Both the position numbers and the translations under genes were made by a program. From assembly GCA_937906945.1 (NCBI GenBank), contig CALCUE010000004.1:1-26948 (forward strand): a DNA stretch of 26,948 nucleotides, in the 5' to 3' direction. Source of the stretch: an uncultured Clostridia bacterium. GTDB lineage: Bacteria; Bacillota; Clostridia; Oscillospirales; Ruminococcaceae. The number at the start of each line of letters is the position of its first letter. Within the stretch, counting starts at the first letter, position 1. The notes below the pieces were generated by a model, which was not told the DNA's origin, ran no database searches, and was given only the letters and a program-made list of their open reading frames with translations. This document shows, piece by piece, positions 14,389-21,235 of the stretch.

Positions 14389-15037
14389 TTTGCGTATAGT
14401 TTATTTTAAGGCCCGGATGACCGCCCTTTTTGCCTTCGACAAGGATGAGCCACGGCTCTTTGCTTTCGGTGGCGTTATTGACGAAAGTCAGGCGCTTCGG
14501 TTCGAGCTTTTGTTTTCGCATTTCATAAAGTACGTCGGTGAGCCGTTCCGGACGGTGGCAAAGGCAAAGCCGTCCGCCGTATTTGAGCAGACGCGCGGAA
14601 ACGGAAACCACGTCGGAAAGGGTGCAGCCGCTTTCCCGACGGGCAAGGTCCCGGGCGGTGGTGCCGTTTTCGGCTCCGGCACCGGAGACAAAATAAGGCG
14701 GGTTCACCGTGACAAGGCTGAAGCTCTCCGCCGGAAAGTCCAGTTCGTTGAGGTCCGAAAGAACGGGAAAAAACCGTTCTTCCAGGTGGTTTTTCGAGCG
14801 GGTCAGTTCGCAGAGGGCGATAGCCTCCGTCTGGATATCGACGGCGGTGACGGGACCTGGAAAGCCGTTCGCCATCATCATGACGCCGACAACGCCGCAG
14901 CCGGTACAGAGGTCCAGCGCCCTGTCATAGGTTTTGGGTCTGGCAAACTTTGCCAGAAGAAGGGCGTCGCCGCCGAAACCGTAATCCTTGTTGGTCGCGA
15001 GGTCGATGCCGTAAAAATCGTTATAAATGACGTCCAT
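14378..15037 (-). CDS. trmN6: tRNA1(Val) (adenine37-N6)-methyltransferase-like TrmN6
   Basis: A 219-residue S-adenosylmethionine-dependent methyltransferase of the YfiC/YabB family. Motif I is DLCTGCGVVG (42-51), the acidic residue after it lies in VTAVDIQ, and the catalytic NPPY motif is at 112-115, typical of enzymes that methylate an exocyclic amine of adenine. The family methylates A37 of tRNA(Val) in E. coli; whether the target is the same here is not known. ATG at 15037 follows GAGGAA. Its place beside rsmI and ricT matches B. subtilis yabB. No clear promoter precedes it, so it may rely on read-through past the terminator at 15051-15088. Confidence 0.88.
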   Translation of the reverse strand: MDVIYNDFYGIDLATNKDYGFGGDALLLAKFARPKTYDRALDLCTGCGVVGVMMMANGFPGPVTAVDIQTEAIALCELTRSKNHLEERFFPVLSDLNELDFPAESFSLVTVNPPYFVSGAGAENGTTARDLARRESGCTLSDVVSVSARLLKYGGRLCLCHRPERLTDVLYEMRKQKLEPKRLTFVNNATESKEPWLILVEGKKGGHPGLKINYTQSGR

Positions 15038-15050
15038 AGTTCCTCAGGAT

Positions 15051-15088
15051 AAAAATTAAGCGGGAAGGGAAAGCCCCTTCCCGCTTAA
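15051..15088 (-). terminator. Terminator of the ferredoxin gene
   Basis: Read on the minus strand, a 14-bp stem (15075-15088 with 15056-15069) with a 5-base loop is followed by five T (15055 to 15051). It separates the ferredoxin gene from trmN6. Confidence 0.8.
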
Positions 15089-15102
15089 ATTTCGGTTAAG
15101 AC

Positions 15103-15273
15103 TCAGTCAAGGTGGGGAGCGCCAACGGGGCAGACACCTTCGCAGGAACCGCATTCAATGCATTTGTTCGGGTCGATCTCGTATTTGCCGTCACCCTGAT
15201 AGATTGCGCCAACGGGGCATTCCTCAGAGCAGGAACCGCACTCGATGCAAGCGTCGCTGATTTTATATGCCAT
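15103..15273 (-). CDS. 2[4Fe-4S] clostridial-type ferredoxin
   Basis: A 56-residue electron carrier, short enough to be missed by a 60-residue cut-off. It holds two CxxCxxCxxxCP clusters, CIECGSCSEECPVG and CIECGSCEGVCPVG, each binding one cluster together with the last Cys of the other. Such ferredoxins carry low-potential electrons for pyruvate:ferredoxin oxidoreductase, hydrogenases and radical-SAM activation in anaerobes. ATG at 15273 follows AAAGGAGGTT, and the gene has its own promoter (15306-15334) and terminator, so it is a single-gene unit likely to be well expressed. It sits between ricT and trmN6. Identification is certain; the partner enzyme is unknown. Confidence 0.95.
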   Translation of the reverse strand: MAYKISDACIECGSCSEECPVGAIYQGDGKYEIDPNKCIECGSCEGVCPVGAPHLD

Positions 15274-15305
15274 AAGAAACAACCTCCTTTATCTTAGGTA
15301 TTTTT

Positions 15306-15334
15306 ATTTTATCATCAAAACTGTGAAAAATCAA
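15306..15334 (-). promoter_or_regulatory. Promoter of the ferredoxin gene
   Basis: On the minus strand TTGATT (15329-15334), 17 bp and TAAAAT (15306-15311), with TG one base before the -10. The distance to the ATG at 15273 leaves a leader of about 25 bases. Confidence 0.7.
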
Positions 15335-15363
15335 GGGGATAACCGTGAATTTTCTGTGTCCGG

Positions 15364-16215
15364 TCAATCGCCGTCCGGTTCCGTTTCCGCCTTTTCCCGA
15401 TGAAGAAGACGCACGGTGTCCTTCGGGAAGGTCTTCGGCGCGCCATCCGGCGCGTCATCCATTTTGACGGAGAGCAGACCGGCCATCAGGCTGACATCGA
15501 CAACGGTGCCGCAGCCCTCGGGCGTTTTGACGTAAGCGCCGACGTGAGGCGTTGTGCGAAGAAGGTCCTCGTAACCGTCCTGCTCGTATTTGAGGCAGCA
15601 CATCAGACGGCCACAGGTACCGGAGATTTTGGTGGGGTTGAGGGAAAGACCCTGTTCCTTCGCCATTTTGACGGAGACCGGCATGAATTCGCCGAGAAAC
15701 GACGAACAGCAGAACGGTCTTCCGCAGACACCGAGACCGCCGATCATTTTGGCTTCGTCCCGAACGCCGATCTGACGAAGCTCGATCCTTGTGCGGAACA
15801 CGGCGGCCAGATCCTTGACCAGTTCCCGGAAATCGACCCGCCCGTCGGCGGTGAAATAGAAGATGACTTTGCTGTTGTCAAAGGTATATTCCACGTCCAC
15901 GAGCTTCATATCGAGACCGTGAGCGGCGATTTTTTCCTCGCATTTAGCCAGCGCCTGCTGTTCCAGAAGGGTGTTTTCCTCCAGATGGCGAAGGTCCTCC
16001 TCGGTGGCGGGACGAAGGGCTTTTTTCAGCGGCATGACGACTTTTTCTTCCTCGACCAGACGGTTTTCGGCGGCGACTTCGCCGCACTCGATACCACGGA
16101 CGGTCTCGACGATCACCCGGTCGCCGAGCGAATAGGAAAGGCCGTCGGGATCAAAGAAATAGACTTTTCCCACTTCTTTGAACCGGACGCCGATGACTTC
16201 AATTTGTTGACTCAT
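15364..16215 (-). CDS. ricT: RicT/YaaT (PSP1 domain) regulator of RNA processing
   Basis: RicT is part of the B. subtilis Ric (Y) complex, which guides RNase Y-dependent mRNA maturation and affects biofilm formation, competence and sporulation. The 283-residue protein has the PSP1 domain and two conserved cysteine groups, GVCGRPFCC (Cys164, 169, 170) and GTCGRLMCC (Cys201, 206, 207), the kind of residues used for the Fe-S clusters of that complex. ATG at 16215 overlaps the holB stop by four bases. Gene order darA-holB-ricT agrees with B. subtilis yaaQ-holB-yaaT, although yaaR and yabA are absent. The acidic, charged C-terminal tail is ordinary. Identification is very sure. Confidence 0.95.
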   Translation of the reverse strand: MSQQIEVIGVRFKEVGKVYFFDPDGLSYSLGDRVIVETVRGIECGEVAAENRLVEEEKVVMPLKKALRPATEEDLRHLEENTLLEQQALAKCEEKIAAHGLDMKLVDVEYTFDNSKVIFYFTADGRVDFRELVKDLAAVFRTRIELRQIGVRDEAKMIGGLGVCGRPFCCSSFLGEFMPVSVKMAKEQGLSLNPTKISGTCGRLMCCLKYEQDGYEDLLRTTPHVGAYVKTPEGCGTVVDVSLMAGLLSVKMDDAPDGAPKTFPKDTVRLLHREKAETEPDGD

Positions 16216-17153
16216 AGATTTCCTCCAAAAATGCCGGACAGCTCAGCGCACATCCAGCTCTGTATCAGCTCCGCGGAGCAGTTCTGGTGAATGGCCTCCC
16301 GACACCGGTCCAGGACCGCCAGAAGGCGGACGGTCTCTGTCGGGGAGATCAGAAAAGGCGTTTCTTTTCCGGCGGCTCTATCGACACAGCACCGACCGGA
16401 AAGGGTCGCCAGATCGTCGCAATAGAGCGAAAGAGCGGTACGGTCGCCGGTCTTTTTGCCCAAAGCGGCGAGAAGATCGTAGGTTTTGCCCTTCCGAAGA
16501 AGAGCGGGTGTTTCGGCGGCCAGCGAAAGAAGCGGAAACGTTCCGTTTTCCATCCGTTCTTTTCCGGCGCCGAGGTTGCCGGAGACGGCCAGCGAGAGAA
16601 GGGACGCGTCCTTTTCGGAAAGGTCGGGATAAAGCCGGGTAAGTTCCCGGGCGCACTCGTCCCTCGTCGGCGGTTCCAACGAATAGACGGTGACACGGGA
16701 CTGGATGGTATCGAGAAGATCCCGGCGGTTTTCGCAGGTGAGCAGAAAACGGGCGTAGGACGGCGGTTCCTCCAGCGATTTTAGAAGGGCGTTCTGCGCC
16801 TCGATGGTCAGGTTCTGGGCGTCGGGGATGATATAAATTTTCTGCGAAGCCTCGCTGGGCGCGAGCCAAAGGCTCTCTTTGATGGCGCGGACAGAACCGA
16901 TGCCGATGCTGGTCTTTTTGTCCTCCGGCAAAATCGTTTCCACGTCCGGATGGTTGCCGTCGGCGATTTTCCGGCAGACGGAACAACCGCCGCAGGGTGG
17001 TTTTTGTCCCTGGCAGAGGAGAGCCTCGGCGAGCCAGAGGGCCAGTTCCCGTTTTCCGGTGCCTTTTTCGCCCTCAATAAGGATCGCGTGAGAAAGAAGA
17101 CCTTCGTCCAAAGCGGACGAAAGCGTCTCTTTCAGTTTCTGGATTCCGGGCAT
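16212..17153 (-). CDS. holB: DNA polymerase III subunit delta prime
   Basis: HolB is part of the clamp loader that opens the sliding clamp onto primed DNA. The 313-residue product has a Walker A-like GEKGTGKR near residue 28, a zinc-binding set Cys47, Cys54, Cys57 and Cys60 (PPCGGCSVC), the AQNALLKSLEEPP segment shared by delta prime and gamma/tau subunits, and SRVTVY at the sensor region. The C-terminal third is the divergent collar domain. ATG at 17153 lies three bases after darA, whose end supplies the ribosome binding site, and its stop overlaps ricT. Identification is very sure. Confidence 0.94.
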   Translation of the reverse strand: MPGIQKLKETLSSALDEGLLSHAILIEGEKGTGKRELALWLAEALLCQGQKPPCGGCSVCRKIADGNHPDVETILPEDKKTSIGIGSVRAIKESLWLAPSEASQKIYIIPDAQNLTIEAQNALLKSLEEPPSYARFLLTCENRRDLLDTIQSRVTVYSLEPPTRDECARELTRLYPDLSEKDASLLSLAVSGNLGAGKERMENGTFPLLSLAAETPALLRKGKTYDLLAALGKKTGDRTALSLYCDDLATLSGRCCVDRAAGKETPFLISPTETVRLLAVLDRCREAIHQNCSAELIQSWMCAELSGIFGGNL

Positions 17154-17156
17154 CGC

Positions 17157-17477
17157 TCAGACCTTTTCAAAACGCTCGACGTTCATCACGAAGACGATGG
17201 CGCCGCCGACGGTGATCTCCACCGGAAATGCGGAATACATGCCGATGTCCCGGTTGGTGTTGGGGACCATCTGTTTGCGTTTTTTGCTGTGGTGGGCAAT
17301 GATCTCGATGACGTCGTTGACTTTATCGTCATCGACGCCGATGAGGAAGGTGGTGTTTCCGCTCATCAGGAAACCGCCGGTGGTGGCAAGCTTCGTGACG
17401 GCGTAACCGGATTTCGTCAGAGCGGCGGAAACGGCGTTGGAGTCGTCGCCGGAGATGACGGCCATAATCATTTTCAT
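17157..17477 (-). CDS. darA: Cyclic-di-AMP receptor DarA (PII-like)
   Basis: A 106-residue trimeric PII-like protein (DUF970, YaaQ/DarA/PstA) that binds cyclic di-AMP, the messenger for cell wall and potassium balance in Firmicutes. The binding region TGGFLMSGNTTFLIGVDD is clearly recognisable, as is the KVRVDD-like spacing after it. ATG at 17477 follows AAGGAGGG. It sits 53 bases after a FemABX peptidoglycan gene and three bases before holB. An extended -10 (17506-17514) could give it its own transcript in addition to read-through. Identification is very sure; downstream targets of DarA are unknown in general. Confidence 0.95.
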   Translation of the reverse strand: MKMIMAVISGDDSNAVSAALTKSGYAVTKLATTGGFLMSGNTTFLIGVDDDKVNDVIEIIAHHSKKRKQMVPNTNRDIGMYSAFPVEITVGGAIVFVMNVERFEKV

Positions 17478-17505
17478 AGAAAGCGCCCTCCTTGGGAAGT
17501 GATTT

Positions 17506-17514
17506 ATTTTACCA
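17506..17514 (-). promoter_or_regulatory. Possible extended -10 promoter of darA
   Basis: TGGTAAAAT on the minus strand is an extended -10 element 30 to 40 bases before the darA ATG. No good -35 hexamer lies 16-18 bp upstream, so this is a weak call. Confidence 0.35.
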
Positions 17515-17530
17515 CATGGTGGATAAAAGC

Positions 17531-18583
17531 TTATTTTTGAAACTTCTTTTTCAGTTTATTCAGTTTCGCGTTGAGTTTTGTCGCGTGCTTCACCATTTTC
17601 ATGGCGAAGGGTTTATAGATGATATCGAATTCGCCGGGGAGTTCATCGAGGGAACCGTTGAAGCCCCGTTTGAAGCGGTAAAGACCGTAGAGGTGGTCGT
17701 TTTCATCCTCGGTGTTGCCGGAAACGCCCTGGAAATCATAGACGGTACAGCCGGTTTCGATGGCCCATTTGATCATTTCCCATTGAATGAGGTAATTGGG
17801 CATCACGTTGCGGAAGGCGTTGTCGGAAGCGCCATAGACGTAACAGCATTTGCCGGCGTAGTTGGTGGTGATGGTACCGCAGACGGCTTTACCCTCGTAA
17901 AAACCCATATAAAGGCGGACGTGGTCGCCGAGGGAATCGAGCATCCGCTCGAAATATTCTTTGGGACGGATGTTGAAGCCGTCCCGTTCGCCGGTGGTCT
18001 TCATGATCCGCATGAATTCGTCCAGATACTCCTTGCCGACGACCTTGATCTCGACACCGTGCTTCATGGCGACCCGGATGTTATAGCGGCACTTCTGGGT
18101 GAGGGACATGAAGACCTCGTCCTCGGTGCGGCCATCGAGATAAAGCCGGTAGTTGAAGCGGCATTGGATGGTCTCAAAACCGGTGGGACCGAATTTGCGC
18201 TTGAAGCCCATTTCCTCGGCGATTTTTAGGAATTCCTCGTCGGAGGCGAGAACGTCCGGGTCCATTTTGAAGTTGTGCGCCTTATATTTTTTGGCGAGGG
18301 CGTTGACGCCGTCCATCAAGTCGGAAAGAACGGCGCGGTCATGAAGGTCGCAGACCGGCCCTCTCGGCGCGTAGAGAAAGCAGGTGCCGATGAGCGGGAT
18401 CCGCTGGATGAGGACGGAAACGCCGCCGACGATGGCGCCGTTTTCGTCCCGGGAGACGACGACTTCATGCTCCCAGTTGTTTTTGACCCCATACCAGAGG
18501 GTCGATTGGGTGAAGCCGCCCTGGGGGTGGCGTTCGCAGAACGCCTCGTATTCGGGGTATTGAGAGGCCTTAAGAATTTCCAT
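17531..18583 (-). CDS. FemABX-family peptidoglycan cross-bridge aminoacyltransferase
   Basis: A 350-residue protein of the FemX/MurM type, which adds an amino acid from aminoacyl-tRNA to the lipid II stem peptide. Segments typical of the double GNAT fold include GGFTQSTLWYGVKNNW near the N-terminus, FLYAPRGPVCDL, KMDPDV, TQKCRYNIRVAMKHGVE, the YMGFYEGKAVCGTITTNYAGK strand pair, and YLIQWEMIKWAIETG followed by YDFQGVSG. The Lys-rich C-terminus (KLNKLKKKF) is ordinary for the family. I chose ATG at 18583, after GGAGGG, over the longer frame from 18706. It overlaps the queG-like stop by 14 bases. The added amino acid cannot be told from sequence. Confidence 0.9.
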   Translation of the reverse strand: MEILKASQYPEYEAFCERHPQGGFTQSTLWYGVKNNWEHEVVVSRDENGAIVGGVSVLIQRIPLIGTCFLYAPRGPVCDLHDRAVLSDLMDGVNALAKKYKAHNFKMDPDVLASDEEFLKIAEEMGFKRKFGPTGFETIQCRFNYRLYLDGRTEDEVFMSLTQKCRYNIRVAMKHGVEIKVVGKEYLDEFMRIMKTTGERDGFNIRPKEYFERMLDSLGDHVRLYMGFYEGKAVCGTITTNYAGKCCYVYGASDNAFRNVMPNYLIQWEMIKWAIETGCTVYDFQGVSGNTEDENDHLYGLYRFKRGFNGSLDELPGEFDIIYKPFAMKMVKHATKLNAKLNKLKKKFQK

Positions 18584-19364
18584 CGGTACCCTCCGTAATA
18601 ATGCGATAGTTTCGTTCGACGTTTTCCGGCTTCCAGGAATAGGAGCGGTCGGAAAGATCGTCGCCGGGGTGATAGACAGGTCTTGCCGTCTCCTTGAATT
18701 CGGCAAAGCCGGTGCCGTCCATGTGACGGTTCATCGGGCAGACGTCGGTGCAACAATCGCAGCCGCAGACGAAGCCGACCTCTTTAATAAGAGCCACGTC
18801 CTTTTCGGTGAGCTCTTTTTTCTTCTGGTTGATATAGGAAACGCATTTTTCCCGGTCGTAGCCTTTTTCGGAAAGAGCGCCGCCGGGGCAGTTGTTGACG
18901 CAGTTCATGCACTGGAAGCACGTGCCCACCGCTTTTTTGGATTTGGCGAAACGGCGGGTGGTGACGATCTCGGCGATGGCGCAGCGGGTGCCGTAGGCTT
19001 TGCTGATCAGAAGATTGTTGCAGCCGCGGACACCGAGCCCCGCCAGAACGGCGGCTCTTACCTCGGCGATGGGAGAGGAATCGACATAAGCCTTAAAAAC
19101 CTCGTCCGGAAAAGCCCGGCGCAGGATCTCCGCCGCGACGGAAAGGTGCTCCATGGCGACGGCGTGATAGTCCCTTCCGACGGCGAAGCGGGCCATGTTG
19201 CGGCCCTCGTTTTTGCCGGTGTCCCACGGGATGAGGCAGACGATGACGGACTTCGCGTTTTCCACCCGGTCCTTTTGCTTAAATCCGGTCTCCGGCAGGG
19301 TATTCTCGTAATCGGCGACGCCGAAAACGTCGATCCCGGCGGCCTTCATGATTTCGTCCAGCAT
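18570..19364 (-). CDS. QueG-like epoxyqueuosine reductase, short form
   Basis: A 264-residue protein with an N-terminal QueG-type (DUF1730) domain and a double 4Fe-4S region, CFQCMNCVNNCP and VCGCDCCTDVCP. AYVDSSPIAEVRAAVLAGLGVRG resembles the cobalamin/substrate site, including the Asp of the DSGP motif. QueG makes queuosine from epoxyqueuosine in tRNA. The E. coli enzyme has about 380 residues with C-terminal HEAT repeats, which are absent here, so this could be a short clostridial form or a related iron-sulphur protein of other function. ATG at 19364 follows AAAGGAGGAA, 27 bases after aspS. The gene symbol is left blank because of the missing domain. Confidence 0.7.
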   Translation of the reverse strand: MLDEIMKAAGIDVFGVADYENTLPETGFKQKDRVENAKSVIVCLIPWDTGKNEGRNMARFAVGRDYHAVAMEHLSVAAEILRRAFPDEVFKAYVDSSPIAEVRAAVLAGLGVRGCNNLLISKAYGTRCAIAEIVTTRRFAKSKKAVGTCFQCMNCVNNCPGGALSEKGYDREKCVSYINQKKKELTEKDVALIKEVGFVCGCDCCTDVCPMNRHMDGTGFAEFKETARPVYHPGDDLSDRSYSWKPENVERNYRIITEGTDGNS

Positions 19365-19391
19365 GGCGGTTCCTCCTTTGTTCCGAAACGG

Positions 19392-21173
19392 TTATTTTTC
19401 TTCGGGAAGGTTGATGGCGATATGCAGTTCGTCAAGCTGTTTCTGCTCGACAACGCCGGGCGCGCCCATCATGACGTCCTGGGCGTTCTTGTTCATCGGG
19501 AAGGGAATGATCTCCCGGATGCAGTCCTCGCCGGCCAGCAGCATGACCATACGGTCCACGCCGGGCGCGATGCCGGCGTGCGGCGGCGCTCCGTAGCAGA
19601 AGGCGTTATACATGGCCGGGAATTTCTTTTTGACGTCCTCCTCGCCGAGGCGAACCATCTCGAAGGCTTTGATCATGATCTCCGGATCGTGGTTCCGCAC
19701 CGCGCCGGAAGAGAGTTCCACGCCGTTGCAGACCAGGTCGTACTGGTCGGCCATGATGGTGAGCGGGTCGATCTCGCCCCGTTCGGCCTTCAGCAGAACG
19801 TCCAGTCCGCCGGAAGGCATGGAGAAGGGGTTATGGCAGAATTCCAGTTCGCCGGATTCCTCGCCGATCTCGTACATCGGGAAATCGACGATCCAGCAGA
19901 ATTCATAGCGTTCTTTGTCCATGTGACCCGGAACGGCGGCGCCGAGCATTTTGAGCATGACACCGGCGGTTTTCTGGGCAAATTCTTTCTTTCCGGCGGT
20001 GACGCCGACAAGGCAGCCGGGTTTAAGGTTCAGCGCTTCGGTCAGCGCCTCTTTGCGGTCGGCAAGGAATTTGGCTACGCCGCCGGCGAAGTCGCCGTTT
20101 TCGTCCACTTTGAACCAATAAGGTTTGTTGCCGGACTGGACTTCCACGTCGGTGCAGAGCTTGTCGATGGCTTTTCTTGTGAGGTCGCAGTCGGTGACGA
20201 CGATGGCTTTAACGGTGTTGCCCTCGGCGAAGGGACCGAATTCGGTGCCCTGTACCATGGCGGTGATATCATCGACCACAAGGTCGATCCGAAGGTCGGG
20301 TTTATCGCAGCCGTAGCGCTCCATGGACTCCAGATAGGGGATCCGTTTGAAAGGAGCGGAGGAGGCGACGTTATAAGTACCGTATTTAGCGAAGATGGGC
20401 GGAAGAACGTCCTCCAGAACGGTGAAGACGTCCTCCTGGGTGGCGAAGGCCATTTCCATGTCGAGCTGATAGAACTCGCCGGGACTGCGGTCGCCGCGGG
20501 CGTCCTCGTCACGGAAGCAGGGAGCGATCTGGAAATAGCGGTCGAAGCCGGAGGTCATCAGAAGCTGTTTGAACTGCTGCGGCGCCTGCGGAAGAGCGTA
20601 GAACTGGCCAGGATGTTTCCGGGCGGGAACGAGGTAGTCCCTTGCGCCCTCCGGCGAAGAGGCCGTCAGGATCGGGGTCGTGATCTCAAGAAAACCGTGG
20701 GCCATCATCGCCTGACGCAGAGCGGCGATGACGTTGCAGCGCAGGATGATGTTCTTTTTGACCTCGGGGTTCCGAAGGTCCAGATAGCGGTAGCGAAGAC
20801 GCTGGGTCTCGTCGGCCTCGCGGCTCCGGTTGATCTCGAACGGCAGTTCGTTATAGCGGCATTTGCCGAGGACGTCGATCTTTTCCGGAACGACCTCAAT
20901 GTCGCCGGTGGGCTGTTTGGGGTTTTTGCTGGCCCGTTCCCGGACGGTGCCTTCGACGGAAATGGTGGATTCCTTGTTGATGCCCTTGACAACGGCCATC
21001 AGGCTTTCGTCCTCGACAACGACCTGGGTGGTGCCATAAAAGTCACGGACGACCACGAAGGCAAAGTTGTTGCCGACTTCACGGACGTTTTCCATCCAGC
21101 CAACGATCTTTACTTTTTCCCCGACGTTGGCAAGCCGGAGTTCTCCACAGTTGTGTGTACGGGATTGAAACAT
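19392..21173 (-). CDS. aspS: Aspartyl-tRNA synthetase
   Basis: Charges tRNA(Asp), class II synthetase of bacterial size (593 residues). It has an N-terminal OB-fold anticodon domain (about 1-110), motif 2 near FRDEDARGDRSPGEFYQLDM, the bacterial GAD insertion in the middle, and motif 3 GVDRMVMLLAGEDCIREIIP near the C-terminus. Motif 2 reads RSPGEFYQ where the commoner form is RQPEFTQ, one residue longer; I recall similar forms in other Clostridia. ATG at 21173 follows AGAGGAA; the frame extends 25 codons upstream without support. It lies 62 bases after comM. Whether it also makes Asp-tRNA(Asn) cannot be decided here, and no GatCAB genes are present. Confidence 0.96.
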   Translation of the reverse strand: MFQSRTHNCGELRLANVGEKVKIVGWMENVREVGNNFAFVVVRDFYGTTQVVVEDESLMAVVKGINKESTISVEGTVRERASKNPKQPTGDIEVVPEKIDVLGKCRYNELPFEINRSREADETQRLRYRYLDLRNPEVKKNIILRCNVIAALRQAMMAHGFLEITTPILTASSPEGARDYLVPARKHPGQFYALPQAPQQFKQLLMTSGFDRYFQIAPCFRDEDARGDRSPGEFYQLDMEMAFATQEDVFTVLEDVLPPIFAKYGTYNVASSAPFKRIPYLESMERYGCDKPDLRIDLVVDDITAMVQGTEFGPFAEGNTVKAIVVTDCDLTRKAIDKLCTDVEVQSGNKPYWFKVDENGDFAGGVAKFLADRKEALTEALNLKPGCLVGVTAGKKEFAQKTAGVMLKMLGAAVPGHMDKERYEFCWIVDFPMYEIGEESGELEFCHNPFSMPSGGLDVLLKAERGEIDPLTIMADQYDLVCNGVELSSGAVRNHDPEIMIKAFEMVRLGEEDVKKKFPAMYNAFCYGAPPHAGIAPGVDRMVMLLAGEDCIREIIPFPMNKNAQDVMMGAPGVVEQKQLDELHIAINLPEEK

Positions 21174-21235
21174 AAAGTTTCCTCTTTTCTTATAGATTTT
21201 ATAACGGAAAGTCGGAAAAACCGACATTTTTTGAC

